In this document: positions 6,309 through 14,600 of the stretch, in pieces | How positions within the stretch are numbered: position 1 is the first letter of the stretch | Layout of the letters: each line of letters opens with the position of its first letter | From: a virus | DNA length: 29,327 nt | Direction: 5' to 3' (one strand) | Virus record (IMG/VR): IMGVR_UViG_3300025283_000002 | Coordinates: 1 to 29,327 of that record | Notes under the pieces: generated by a model | What the model saw: only the letters and a program-made list of their open reading frames with translations | Told to the model about the DNA's origin: nothing | Database searches by the model: none | Made by a program: the position numbers and the translations under genes

Positions 6309-7130
6309 TTATTCTGGAGATGATGCTGGCAAAATACCCATTAACTCTTGATAACTTTTGGTCAATCCCGCAGCACAATCATACAATCCCCTCAGATATC
6401 TATATTTGACGTAATGATTTTTAGGATCTTCTAAGTATGCAGTACCAGGAGCATATCCTACTTTCTCTAAATATGCATTTGCTTCAGCAATTTTTTCTTC
6501 ATCACCACTTGCAAATGTTTCAGTAAGTTCTTTTTCTTTACTTAAATACATATCTGGATCGACTGGAAATAACCAATCTAGTTTATCTTTTACTTCTACA
6601 TTCTTCTGAGGAACATCTCTCAATGCTTGGCGATATTTTAACCACATATTCTTAGTTTTTTCTGAAACTTGAGAATCAGTAGTAAACATCCAATCAGAAT
6701 GTGATAGAATAATACTTCTATACTGGTAAACATTTTCAGCTAATGTAGCTTCGTAAGATTTATAACCTTCTTCTAACTGCTTTTGTTCTTTTTCAAAGTT
6801 TACCTCAACTTGTCTTTCCCATCCAGATCTAAAAATCTTATAAACTTCTTTGGCATCAAGTTCTGGTAGTTCATACCATGTATAAATCTTCCAAATATAT
6901 TCACCTGGATTGTCTTTATCTGGCACTCTCTTTAATTTTTTACACCTATATGACCCATCACTAGCATACACAAATGTTTCTAGTTGATCATATTCACTAT
7001 TCCAGATTTCTGGAATTTTATCAAGAACATGTTCTTGCCAAATATCTACATCAATGGACATTGATTGTCCATTTTTTACTACTTGACGAGTATCAAGATA
7101 TGCCGATAATAAAATATTTACTTCTGTCAT
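6309..7130 (-). CDS. Tail-fibre assembly chaperone-like protein (Phage_tail_APC motif)
   Basis: A 273-aa protein with a segment matching the phage tail assembly chaperone motif: RSIILSHSDWMFTTDS (from about residue 136) followed by W..YRQALRDVPQ (about 161-172), where family members have 'R..LL..SDW....' and 'YRQALRDIP'. The region before it (about 105-135) is strongly charged and probably a coiled coil (FEKEQKQLEEGYKSYEATL). C-terminal to the motif is WLFPVDPDMYL and a helical region. It starts 2 nt after the stop of an oxygenase gene. Such chaperones usually lie just behind tail-fibre genes; here one oxygenase separates it from the three collar-fibre genes. It probably assists folding or trimerisation of those fibres. 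Confidence 0.7.
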   Translation of the reverse strand: MTEVNILLSAYLDTRQVVKNGQSMSIDVDIWQEHVLDKIPEIWNSEYDQLETFVYASDGSYRCKKLKRVPDKDNPGEYIWKIYTWYELPELDAKEVYKIFRSGWERQVEVNFEKEQKQLEEGYKSYEATLAENVYQYRSIILSHSDWMFTTDSQVSEKTKNMWLKYRQALRDVPQKNVEVKDKLDWLFPVDPDMYLSKEKELTETFASGDEEKIAEANAYLEKVGYAPGTAYLEDPKNHYVKYRYLRGLYDCAAGLTKSYQELMGILPASSPE

Positions 7131-7132
7131 TT

Positions 7133-7783
7133 TTATACAGGGCGTTTAAGGAACCATCCAGTCAAAATATATTTAGGTCTGGTATAAACTGGATTACCTC
7201 TATGTACATGTGTCATACCAGCTGGCCAAATAACAACTGTACCTACTGATGGTTTAATCCTGCGTTTTTGATATAAAAACTCTGTTTCTCCTTCATCATC
7301 TTCAATATCATTAAGATAAATCGCCCAGACAAGTTCTCTCAGAGCAGAATCTGGAGAAGAACTTTCATAATGCCAAACATGGTATCCACCACCCGATTCT
7401 GTTTTTTGAGCTTTAATATCCCAACTAACCAAAGGAATAGTTGCTAGTTGCCCATAATGATTTGTATAATCTTTCAAACAAGCGGCAAGATATTGATTGA
7501 TTTCTCGTGTCAATCCTTTATCGATCGAGTTAATAAAAACTGCTTTATCTTGTCTGCCTAGATTTTTATTTTCAAACTGATTGCTGCCCATGTGAATATT
7601 TTCACGAACACAATCCATCACTTCATCATTCATTGAAGGATTCATTAATGCAGTAAGAGACCATTTTTCAAATGCATTAATAATATCTACACATAGAACT
7701 TTAGGAAGAAAATTTTCCCAAACAGCAATAAAATCTTTGTAATCACCATCCATTAACTCAGGTGGTTTTATAGGTGTTTCCAT
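7133..7783 (-). CDS. 2-oxoglutarate/Fe(II) oxygenase-like protein with a variant ligand motif
   Basis: A 216-aa protein, first gene behind the promoter at 7806-7834. GGGYHVWHYESS gives H135, H138 and E140 in place of the usual HxD, so the first metal pair is probably H138-x-E140 or H135 with a nearby acid. VWAIYLND..DDEGETEF is the typical strand and acidic turn, VIWPAGMTHVHRGNP supplies the distal histidine (H192 or H194), and TRPKYILTGWF supplies R202 or K204 for 2-oxoglutarate. 'YH.WHyE....R.LvW.iYLND' is a recognisable subtype among marine phage oxygenases. The substrate is unknown. Its position next to the fibre genes would allow action on virion proteins, but this is speculation. Confidence 0.8.
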   Translation of the reverse strand: METPIKPPELMDGDYKDFIAVWENFLPKVLCVDIINAFEKWSLTALMNPSMNDEVMDCVRENIHMGSNQFENKNLGRQDKAVFINSIDKGLTREINQYLAACLKDYTNHYGQLATIPLVSWDIKAQKTESGGGYHVWHYESSSPDSALRELVWAIYLNDIEDDEGETEFLYQKRRIKPSVGTVVIWPAGMTHVHRGNPVYTRPKYILTGWFLKRPV

Positions 7784-7805
7784 AAGTCACTGGTGCATTG
7801 TTTGT

Positions 7806-7834
7806 ATTTTACCGCAGAATCAAAATTTTGTCAA
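7806..7834 (-). promoter_or_regulatory. Sigma70-type promoter for the oxygenase cluster
   Basis: TTGACA (7829-7834, full consensus) and TAAAAT (7806-7811, 5 of 6) are exactly 17 bp apart on the minus strand, ending 22 bp before the ATG at 7783. The -35 hexamer contains the TGA stop of the last collar-fibre gene. It would let the oxygenase/chaperone cluster be transcribed by host RNA polymerase independently of the late tail genes upstream. Confidence 0.85.
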
Positions 7835-8910
7835 TATGCTTTGATGATGTAGTTTACTCTGAAAAATGCCATCAACAAAGGAATATCAGAAACTGGAGAA
7901 AGTGCGGCTACCATTGAAATAGGTGTTGCTGCTGTTAAAACAAAGTTACCATCGGTTAATGTAATGCCCGTATCTGCAGCAGTAACATATTTATCGATAT
8001 AATCAAAAGCATTAGAACTACTAATAGCTACTGCACCACTAGCTCCTGCAGAGTTGTTATAAAATGCATTACCTGAACCATTTGCTCCTAAATTTATATT
8101 ACTTGTTGGAGATGCATTAAAATCATAAGTTGCATCTTTAGGTTTTTGTTGATTATGATTGATTTCTGAAATTTTGTGGGAATGTGATTGCAAATCACCA
8201 GGATCCCAGGGGTAAATATATCCATTGGTGTCATCGGCATGTTCACCAGCATATAATCCACCCGCTTGTGCAGCCGATCCACCCGTAACTTTTTCCGCAG
8301 TAGCAGTAGGATCTGGTTGTGATGTAAGCAAAATATGACCGTGTTCTGGTGCTTTTCTCAACACTTCTTCATCTAATGGTCCTATTCTGTAACTAGTATT
8401 ACCAGACATAGATGTAGTAATAGTTCCTTGAACTAAAGCATAACCAGAAACAGTCACTGACCCCACAACATATTCTGCGCCCTGTCTAGTTTCATTCATA
8501 ACCCATTGCCCACCCATAGCGCCAACTTCATCAGAAGTACCACCAGATTGATTAAATCTATTTTTAGAAACTGGGGCGGATACAGATCCAACTCCACTAA
8601 CACCACCAACGCCTACAAGTTTTTTTCCTCTATAATCAGGAACCTTGAAAGTTCCCATACTTGTACTAGTAGATCCCGTCCAGTTTGTTAAAGATGCAGT
8701 AAGAAGACTGACAGCAGTAGCACTATTATCATAATGAGATGATAACACTTTAGCTAGAGCTGGATATTGCGCCACATTATATTGTGTTCCATCACACAGT
8801 AAATATCCAGGATAATCTGCCATGGTAAATGTACCATTATTTTTTGCTATAGCAACAATTGTGCCAATAGCAGCACCAGACGATCCAGTTATTTTAGTGT
8901 AATATACCAT
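7831..8910 (-). CDS. Tail-collar-domain fibre/adhesin protein, copy 3
   Basis: A 359-aa virion protein of the short-tail-fibre/collar type. The N-terminal third has the Phage Tail Collar signature: YPGYLLCDGTQYNVAQYPAL (34-53) and TFKVPDYRGKKLVG (about 88-101). The rest is rich in G, S, T and N and low in charge, as in trimeric beta-structured fibres. Two HxH motifs, EHGH (about residue 190) and SHSH (about 242), could bind metal in the trimer as in T4 gp37 and gp12. It ends in YIIKAY like copy 1. Its ATG follows the previous stop by one base (TAAAATG). Likely a receptor-binding component; which surface it binds cannot be told. Confidence 0.85.
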   Translation of the reverse strand: MVYYTKITGSSGAAIGTIVAIAKNNGTFTMADYPGYLLCDGTQYNVAQYPALAKVLSSHYDNSATAVSLLTASLTNWTGSTSTSMGTFKVPDYRGKKLVGVGGVSGVGSVSAPVSKNRFNQSGGTSDEVGAMGGQWVMNETRQGAEYVVGSVTVSGYALVQGTITTSMSGNTSYRIGPLDEEVLRKAPEHGHILLTSQPDPTATAEKVTGGSAAQAGGLYAGEHADDTNGYIYPWDPGDLQSHSHKISEINHNQQKPKDATYDFNASPTSNINLGANGSGNAFYNNSAGASGAVAISSSNAFDYIDKYVTAADTGITLTDGNFVLTAATPISMVAALSPVSDIPLLMAFFRVNYIIKAY

Positions 8911-8911
8911 T

Positions 8912-10420
8912 TTACGTTTTTATTAAATATTGTACTAATATAAATGGCGAAGATATATCATCAAATTTTACTGCGTTGGAAGTAGTTAACTTTACGTTTG
9001 CATTTAATCCATCAGGAAGGATCTCGGTGAATGTCACTGCTTTAAAAACCACACTAGATTGAGAACTAGCACCAGATAAAATGTATAAGTTTGAAGAAAG
9101 GGTTACTGTAGATCCAGAAATATTACTTATAGTATTTCCGCCAGAACATCTAATACCTTTAGTTATTGTAACAATAGGTTGACCAGCTGCAAGACCAGTT
9201 GTGTTAGTAACACCCGTAATATTTGCACTATTATTAGTAACTGTTCCAGAAAAATTAATAAGATTTCCTAGATTACACTTAAAATCATGCAACTGTCCAG
9301 TTGGTTCACTTTGATGAAAGATTCCAGGTGATTTGAAAATAGGATGATTATGTTCTGTCTGAGTATCATTACCGCCATCTTCCGTGACAACATCTAAGTT
9401 TCTACCTGCAACAACAATAGGTTGTTGTTTGTTAGTATCAAAATTAGCAGTTGCCGTAGAAATATTATTAGGAGAAGTGTATAAGAAAACTGCTGGTTGA
9501 GATGGATTACAATAAGCAGATGAACCACCAGGAACTGTTGCGCCAGGTTGGGGCCAACATCCAGTTCCAGCTGGAACTGTACCAAATACTCCATAACTAT
9601 TAGAAGTTGTTGGTGCTGCTTGCGCCGCAGCAGATCCACTGCTATGATTAGGTGCAACCCATCCACCCCACCCAGAAGTTGTAACTGTATAGAATTTTGA
9701 GTTTGATGTGATTATTTGTCCACTAAAATAATCAGTATATGTTCCCCAGGGAACAGCCTGATTATAACCCCCAGTAGTTATAGCAGTACAAAAGACTGTT
9801 GTGTGAGAGTTTCTGTATGTTGCAACGGAAATAGAAAGATTATCTGCTTCACGTAATCTGACTGTTGTTGAATAGTGAGCATGTGGGTGTAGTTGAACAT
9901 TTGTTATTCCTTCACTAGTAACAGTAGAATCTGTAGTCCACCCTGGATTACCAGACATATCAACTACTAAAGAAGGAACTTTAAAGTTTCCACTAAATCC
10001 AATATCTACCTCCCCGTCTACATTGTTACTAATCAAAGCACCAACCCCAGCTTTAGAAAGAAGTGTGCCACTTGCGTTTTCTACAGATCCATTCAATATT
10101 TCACCAATATTTGTTTGAGATGCTCGTATAACTTTTGCTCCCAAATCAGGAACACGAAACTGATTTGGTGTTAATGTAACAGACGTTCCAGTAGGACCGC
10201 TCCTGTATCTATTTTCTGTTCCAACACCAAGAACACCAGCTAAAGCAGGGAATAATGCAGCTTGGTAGATTGTGCCGTCACATTTTAAAAATCCAGCTGG
10301 TATAGTATCTACGTTAGATGGATCATCTGGATCGGAACTAGTCATCGTTCTAGCATAAACATAGATGAACCCAGATCCACCTCCTAGTTTTCCTTTTTCG
10401 AACGAATATAAAACTGCCAT
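8912..10420 (-). CDS. Tail-collar-domain fibre/adhesin protein, copy 2
   Basis: A 502-aa fibre protein, the largest of three adjacent collar paralogues. The collar signature is IPAGFLKCDGTIYQAALFP followed by NQFRVPDLGAKVIRAS; the G of the usual 'PDLRG' is displaced. The middle (about 190-340) is a long polar Ser/Thr/Gly/Asn region with several Trp-Gly and Pro-rich turns, presumably the surface-exposed variable part. Two HxH motifs, HPHAH (about 175-179) and EHNH (about 354-356), are candidate metal sites. It begins 2 nt after the stop of copy 1. No obvious Shine-Dalgarno precedes the ATG, so translation may be coupled. Probably homotrimeric; receptor unknown. Confidence 0.84.
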   Translation of the reverse strand: MAVLYSFEKGKLGGGSGFIYVYARTMTSSDPDDPSNVDTIPAGFLKCDGTIYQAALFPALAGVLGVGTENRYRSGPTGTSVTLTPNQFRVPDLGAKVIRASQTNIGEILNGSVENASGTLLSKAGVGALISNNVDGEVDIGFSGNFKVPSLVVDMSGNPGWTTDSTVTSEGITNVQLHPHAHYSTTVRLREADNLSISVATYRNSHTTVFCTAITTGGYNQAVPWGTYTDYFSGQIITSNSKFYTVTTSGWGGWVAPNHSSGSAAAQAAPTTSNSYGVFGTVPAGTGCWPQPGATVPGGSSAYCNPSQPAVFLYTSPNNISTATANFDTNKQQPIVVAGRNLDVVTEDGGNDTQTEHNHPIFKSPGIFHQSEPTGQLHDFKCNLGNLINFSGTVTNNSANITGVTNTTGLAAGQPIVTITKGIRCSGGNTISNISGSTVTLSSNLYILSGASSQSSVVFKAVTFTEILPDGLNANVKLTTSNAVKFDDISSPFILVQYLIKT

Positions 10421-10422
10421 GG

Positions 10423-11595
10423 TTAAAAAGCTTTGATGATGTACAACATATTCATGGATGGAGTATTGACATCAACTGTCATAGACACAGCATTAGGAAC
10501 ATTCTGTGGTGATACATTATGTGTGGAAACATTATTATGATAGATAGTTTTTGGTGGTTTTAAACCAGACTTGTTCATAGTAATATCAAAAACCCCGTGG
10601 TTATGTCCACCAGGAAGAGGATTATTAGCCCATTGATCAAAGTTATGATTAAAGGTAGTTGCATATGTTACGTTGGAATCAAACGAAAAGTTAGGATGCG
10701 GTAGATTTGAACTGAAGTTTTTATATTGTCCTGTTTGATTTCGTGTATATGGATATTTATCCGATTTTAAAGGAATATATCCACCGCTAAATGGGTGACT
10801 ACAAATAGTGTTTGCGCCAAAACTTCTAGGTTGATCAGTTACGATGTGAGATTCTGTGTTATCTTCAAAAACAGAAAATCTTAAAGACCCGCCGACATCT
10901 GGCGATCCACCTTCTGCCTGGTTATTACCTCGATATCCCGTGACTCTTTTACCGTTTCCTTCAGTATTCGGTGTTGGTGTTTCGTAAAGTTCTGCTAGAA
11001 CACCCGTTCCTTGAATAGAAGGATATGAGTTGCCATGATCATGCCCAGGTGTATGTCTTTGCCCTAACTTACGAGAAACAGTATAATAAAGTTTAAAATA
11101 TGTCGGGTCATCTGCTGTTTGTCCAGTAGTTTTACCAACCATATTATTTGAGGGAGTAAGAGTAAATGTTAGATTGGCATTAGAAGTATAACTATTGGAT
11201 ATCCCAGAATCAGTGTTTGCTCCCATTTTACTGGTTATTGCTGTCTGTGCTTCACTATCAGATGATGGTAACCCAGTTACTCCAGTAATATATGAAGTAC
11301 TATAGTCTGCCATATGTTTTCCAGTTAAGTTAGGAACTAAAAAACTATCCAAAGCATTATAATTTGGAAAAGAACCATTAATAGTTCCACCGTAAGTGGT
11401 TCCTATAACCTGTGCTAAAAGAGGAAGTTCATTAGCAGAATATGAAGCTCCGTTGCATACTATCCATCCACGAGGAACACCAAAATCACCCTGATTTTCA
11501 TATCCCGTCTTGCTACTAGCAGTATCACCAGCCCAAGGCATGATAGTGCCAATAGCCGCTGATTTTAAAGTTTTTAAAGAGTTGTAGTATCCCAT
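10423..11595 (-). CDS. Tail-collar-domain fibre/adhesin protein, copy 1
   Basis: A 390-aa collar-type fibre protein, first of the tandem trio behind the giant structural gene (10-nt gap). The collar signature is IGTIMPWAGD, then PRGWIVCNGASYSANELPLL and FLVPNLTGKHMADY; it is the most degenerate of the three at the PDxRG site (PNLTG). HxH motifs lie at GHDHG (about 183-185) and GHNHG (about 330-332), one on each side of a polar, glycine-rich central region. It ends MNMLYIIKAF, like copy 3. It should be transcribed from the late promoter at 21997-22004 with the giant gene. Likely a baseplate-attached adhesin. Confidence 0.84.
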   Translation of the reverse strand: MGYYNSLKTLKSAAIGTIMPWAGDTASSKTGYENQGDFGVPRGWIVCNGASYSANELPLLAQVIGTTYGGTINGSFPNYNALDSFLVPNLTGKHMADYSTSYITGVTGLPSSDSEAQTAITSKMGANTDSGISNSYTSNANLTFTLTPSNNMVGKTTGQTADDPTYFKLYYTVSRKLGQRHTPGHDHGNSYPSIQGTGVLAELYETPTPNTEGNGKRVTGYRGNNQAEGGSPDVGGSLRFSVFEDNTESHIVTDQPRSFGANTICSHPFSGGYIPLKSDKYPYTRNQTGQYKNFSSNLPHPNFSFDSNVTYATTFNHNFDQWANNPLPGGHNHGVFDITMNKSGLKPPKTIYHNNVSTHNVSPQNVPNAVSMTVDVNTPSMNMLYIIKAF

Positions 11596-11605
11596 GTTAG
11601 AAAAA

Positions 11606-14600
11606 TTATAGTTCCATTAACCACCAACCTTGACTAGAGGCTGGAATAATAGCTCCACTAGAATCAGTGGATCCTGCATATACTAGACCAAAACCAGCAT
11701 TTCTTGTTTGAACAATCAGTTCACCACCACCAGAATACGCTGTAGTTAATCCACCCGCTTTTGTTCCATTTGCATCACCTTCAACTTTATGACCACTTTG
11801 AGCACGAATAATAAGACTTCTATTATAAGTCAAGTTACTACCCACGTCAACAAATCTAATAATATCTCCTGTTTGTGGAGATGTTGGCAAGAAAAGAATC
11901 AAATCGGCGCCAGCAGAAATCAAATAGTTGATGTTAGATATTAAAGGTGTTGATGCTGTGTTGCTAGCCGAAATATATAGGGTTCTTCTACCACCACTAG
12001 ATGTGAAGTAACCATCAATGCCTCCCATATCAATGGCACCAGTGTTATTAACTTTAAATCTCTTAGTGGTACTAGAGTTAACCGTTAAATCACCACCAGA
12101 TAAAGTTACATCACCACCTACATTTAGATTTTCTGCAACACCAGCGCCTCCATCAACAACCAATGCACCAGTTGTCGTATCAGTCGAACTAGTATTGCCC
12201 TCAATCTTCAATGTACCACTGTTTCCGTTACCGATTACAGTGTTACCAGTCTGAGCATCTACGGAGAAGTATGTAGTGCCACCCAATATACCATTTTTGA
12301 TTATAAAATCATCACCTATTGTTAGAGAACCTCCAGCAGTTGATCCACCGATAATCGTATCACCATCACAACTGTCAATCGAGAATCTAGTGACTGGGGA
12401 AGCAGATCCATCCGTAACAGTAAATAGTTCAGTTCCACATACAGTAGATCCATTAATCGTGAGAGATTTACCAAAACTAGTGCTGCCCGCAATAGTAGTG
12501 TCACCAGTAATACTATCAACCGAGAATACAACAACTGGAGCTGGTGCTCCATTATTAATAGAGAACTTCTTAGTGTCTCCAGTAGGAGTAGCTGTGATTC
12601 TTACATATTCAGATTGTCCCGTTCCCGCTACGTTAGTACCATCGATTCTCAAATAATCACGAACATTGAAACTTCCACCAAACTCAGCAAGATTAATCTT
12701 CGTAGAATCAATCGTAAATGACGTAGCAGATGTGACAGTTCCATCAAGGTCAATAGGAGTTAAATCTGGATAAGTTGGCGACAGCTGGAATGTTTGAGTA
12801 GTCCCTGTAGAAGATAGGTTTACAATAAAATACTTGCTAGTAGTATTGATTCCAGTTAATCCACCCAGATTGCTAAACTGAACAACATATGTTGTTAGTA
12901 AATCGGTTCCAGTTGTAGTAAACTGGTTTGTATTAGCATTGATTGAAATCTGTGATGTACCAGTTTTTGTAATAGTTGAAGCTGGAACGTAGTTAGGTGT
13001 TAGGTAACTTGCAGTTGGTGTTTTTTCCAACTTATAGATAACACTATCAGAAACGTGTACTGCTGCAGTTGTGCCATCCACTCCCCTAATAACAGAAACC
13101 GTAAATGGAGATGTAGACGTTGGGAAGTTGGTGGTCTTAACAATTTCATTATCAATCAGTAGATATTCATTAGTACCAATGCCTTTGGGGTTATTGATTG
13201 GAAGAGTTGTGGATGTTGCATTCCAAGAGGAGAATCCATCACTGTAAACTGTAGTGTATCTTAGAGTTGCTGTAACTTGTACAAACGTTCCGCCAAGTGT
13301 AACTGCAGGTCCACCATTAGTTAGACTTACTTGGAAGTTATTTGCCGTAGCATTAACAACATAGTAGAATGGACCAGAAGGATCTCCACTTGCATCATAT
13401 GATGTTTGAGTAATACCTGTAGTTCCAGAAACGATTGGGAAACAAACAATCTGATTATTTTGGAAGTATTGTGTGTTGCTAATAACATTAAATGTATTAC
13501 CAGAAACGGAAGTTACATTTAGTGATCCGTCAATATCAGGTATAAAACGATAATAGTCAACATTAAGAATCTGACTTGTTCCGCTAGAATGAACAGAAGG
13601 AGTAGATCCTAACGCTCCTCTTGCTACTGTAGCGGAAGCACTCAAGTATCCGCCATTCATAGTCAAACTACTGAATGATTGAGATGCTGCTTTAACGACT
13701 AGATTATTTTGAATCGTAGTTGTACCAGCAACGCCACCTAAAGTAAGATCAGTTGCAAAAGTACCAATCTTCAATGTACTTACGGCACCAGACTCAGTAA
13801 ACATATTAACTAAGTTAGCACTAGAGTTAATAGTTGCTCTAGTTCTAGATACACCGTTTACTACTACAGTTTCGCCACCATTGATTTGTAAGTTACCATC
13901 AAAAATATTTTGATAGTTTTTGACTCTTAAAATACTAGATGAAGGATTAGCAAATGCTCCACCTAAAGTAATCAATGATTGATATGTATTATTAGAGTTG
14001 CCTACGGTGCCAACATTAACTGTGGAATTAATAGATGCAGTGTGTACATTTAAAGTGCCTGCTGCAGTTACTGCAGTGCCAACATTAATCGTTTGTGCTG
14101 AAGTGGTGGTATTGAAAACATTAGCAGTTGTAACATATCCACCAAGATTTAACGTAGTTGTAGGGCTACTGGAGTTGTTGAGAAGGTTGAATGTAGAAGA
14201 AGTTGAAGTTAAATCTCCACCGTTGATTTCGGCATCTGCCTCCATCTTTAAATCACCTGTAATTCTACCAGTTCCAACTACAACTAATGCTCGATCTAGT
14301 TGTGCATTAGTAGCATTGATACCAACTCTACCACTATTTGTTGTAGCAACACGAAGAGTTGCTGCGTTAGTTGGAGTAGCACTGTCACCACCAACTATGA
14401 GAGCACTATCCTGAGAACTCTCCGTTTTTGTCGAAACTCCAGAAGAGTTGATTGACACAGAAACTGTTTTGCCGCTGACAAATGCATTACCAACTACATC
14501 TAGATTTGCTCTTGGTTCTGTTTCAGCAGTAATATATGAACTTTGATATGCAGTATCAGTTGCTCTTGCAAGAGTATTAATACCTACTTTATAATCACCA

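Noticed and set aside
12018-12656. Long plus-strand open frames opposite the giant structural gene (also near 13998-14414, 18255-18521 and 25223-26332)
   Set aside because: They are mirror frames of genes with strong protein evidence. They have Val/Pro/Leu-rich compositions typical of antisense reading, and no ribosome-binding sites or known motifs.
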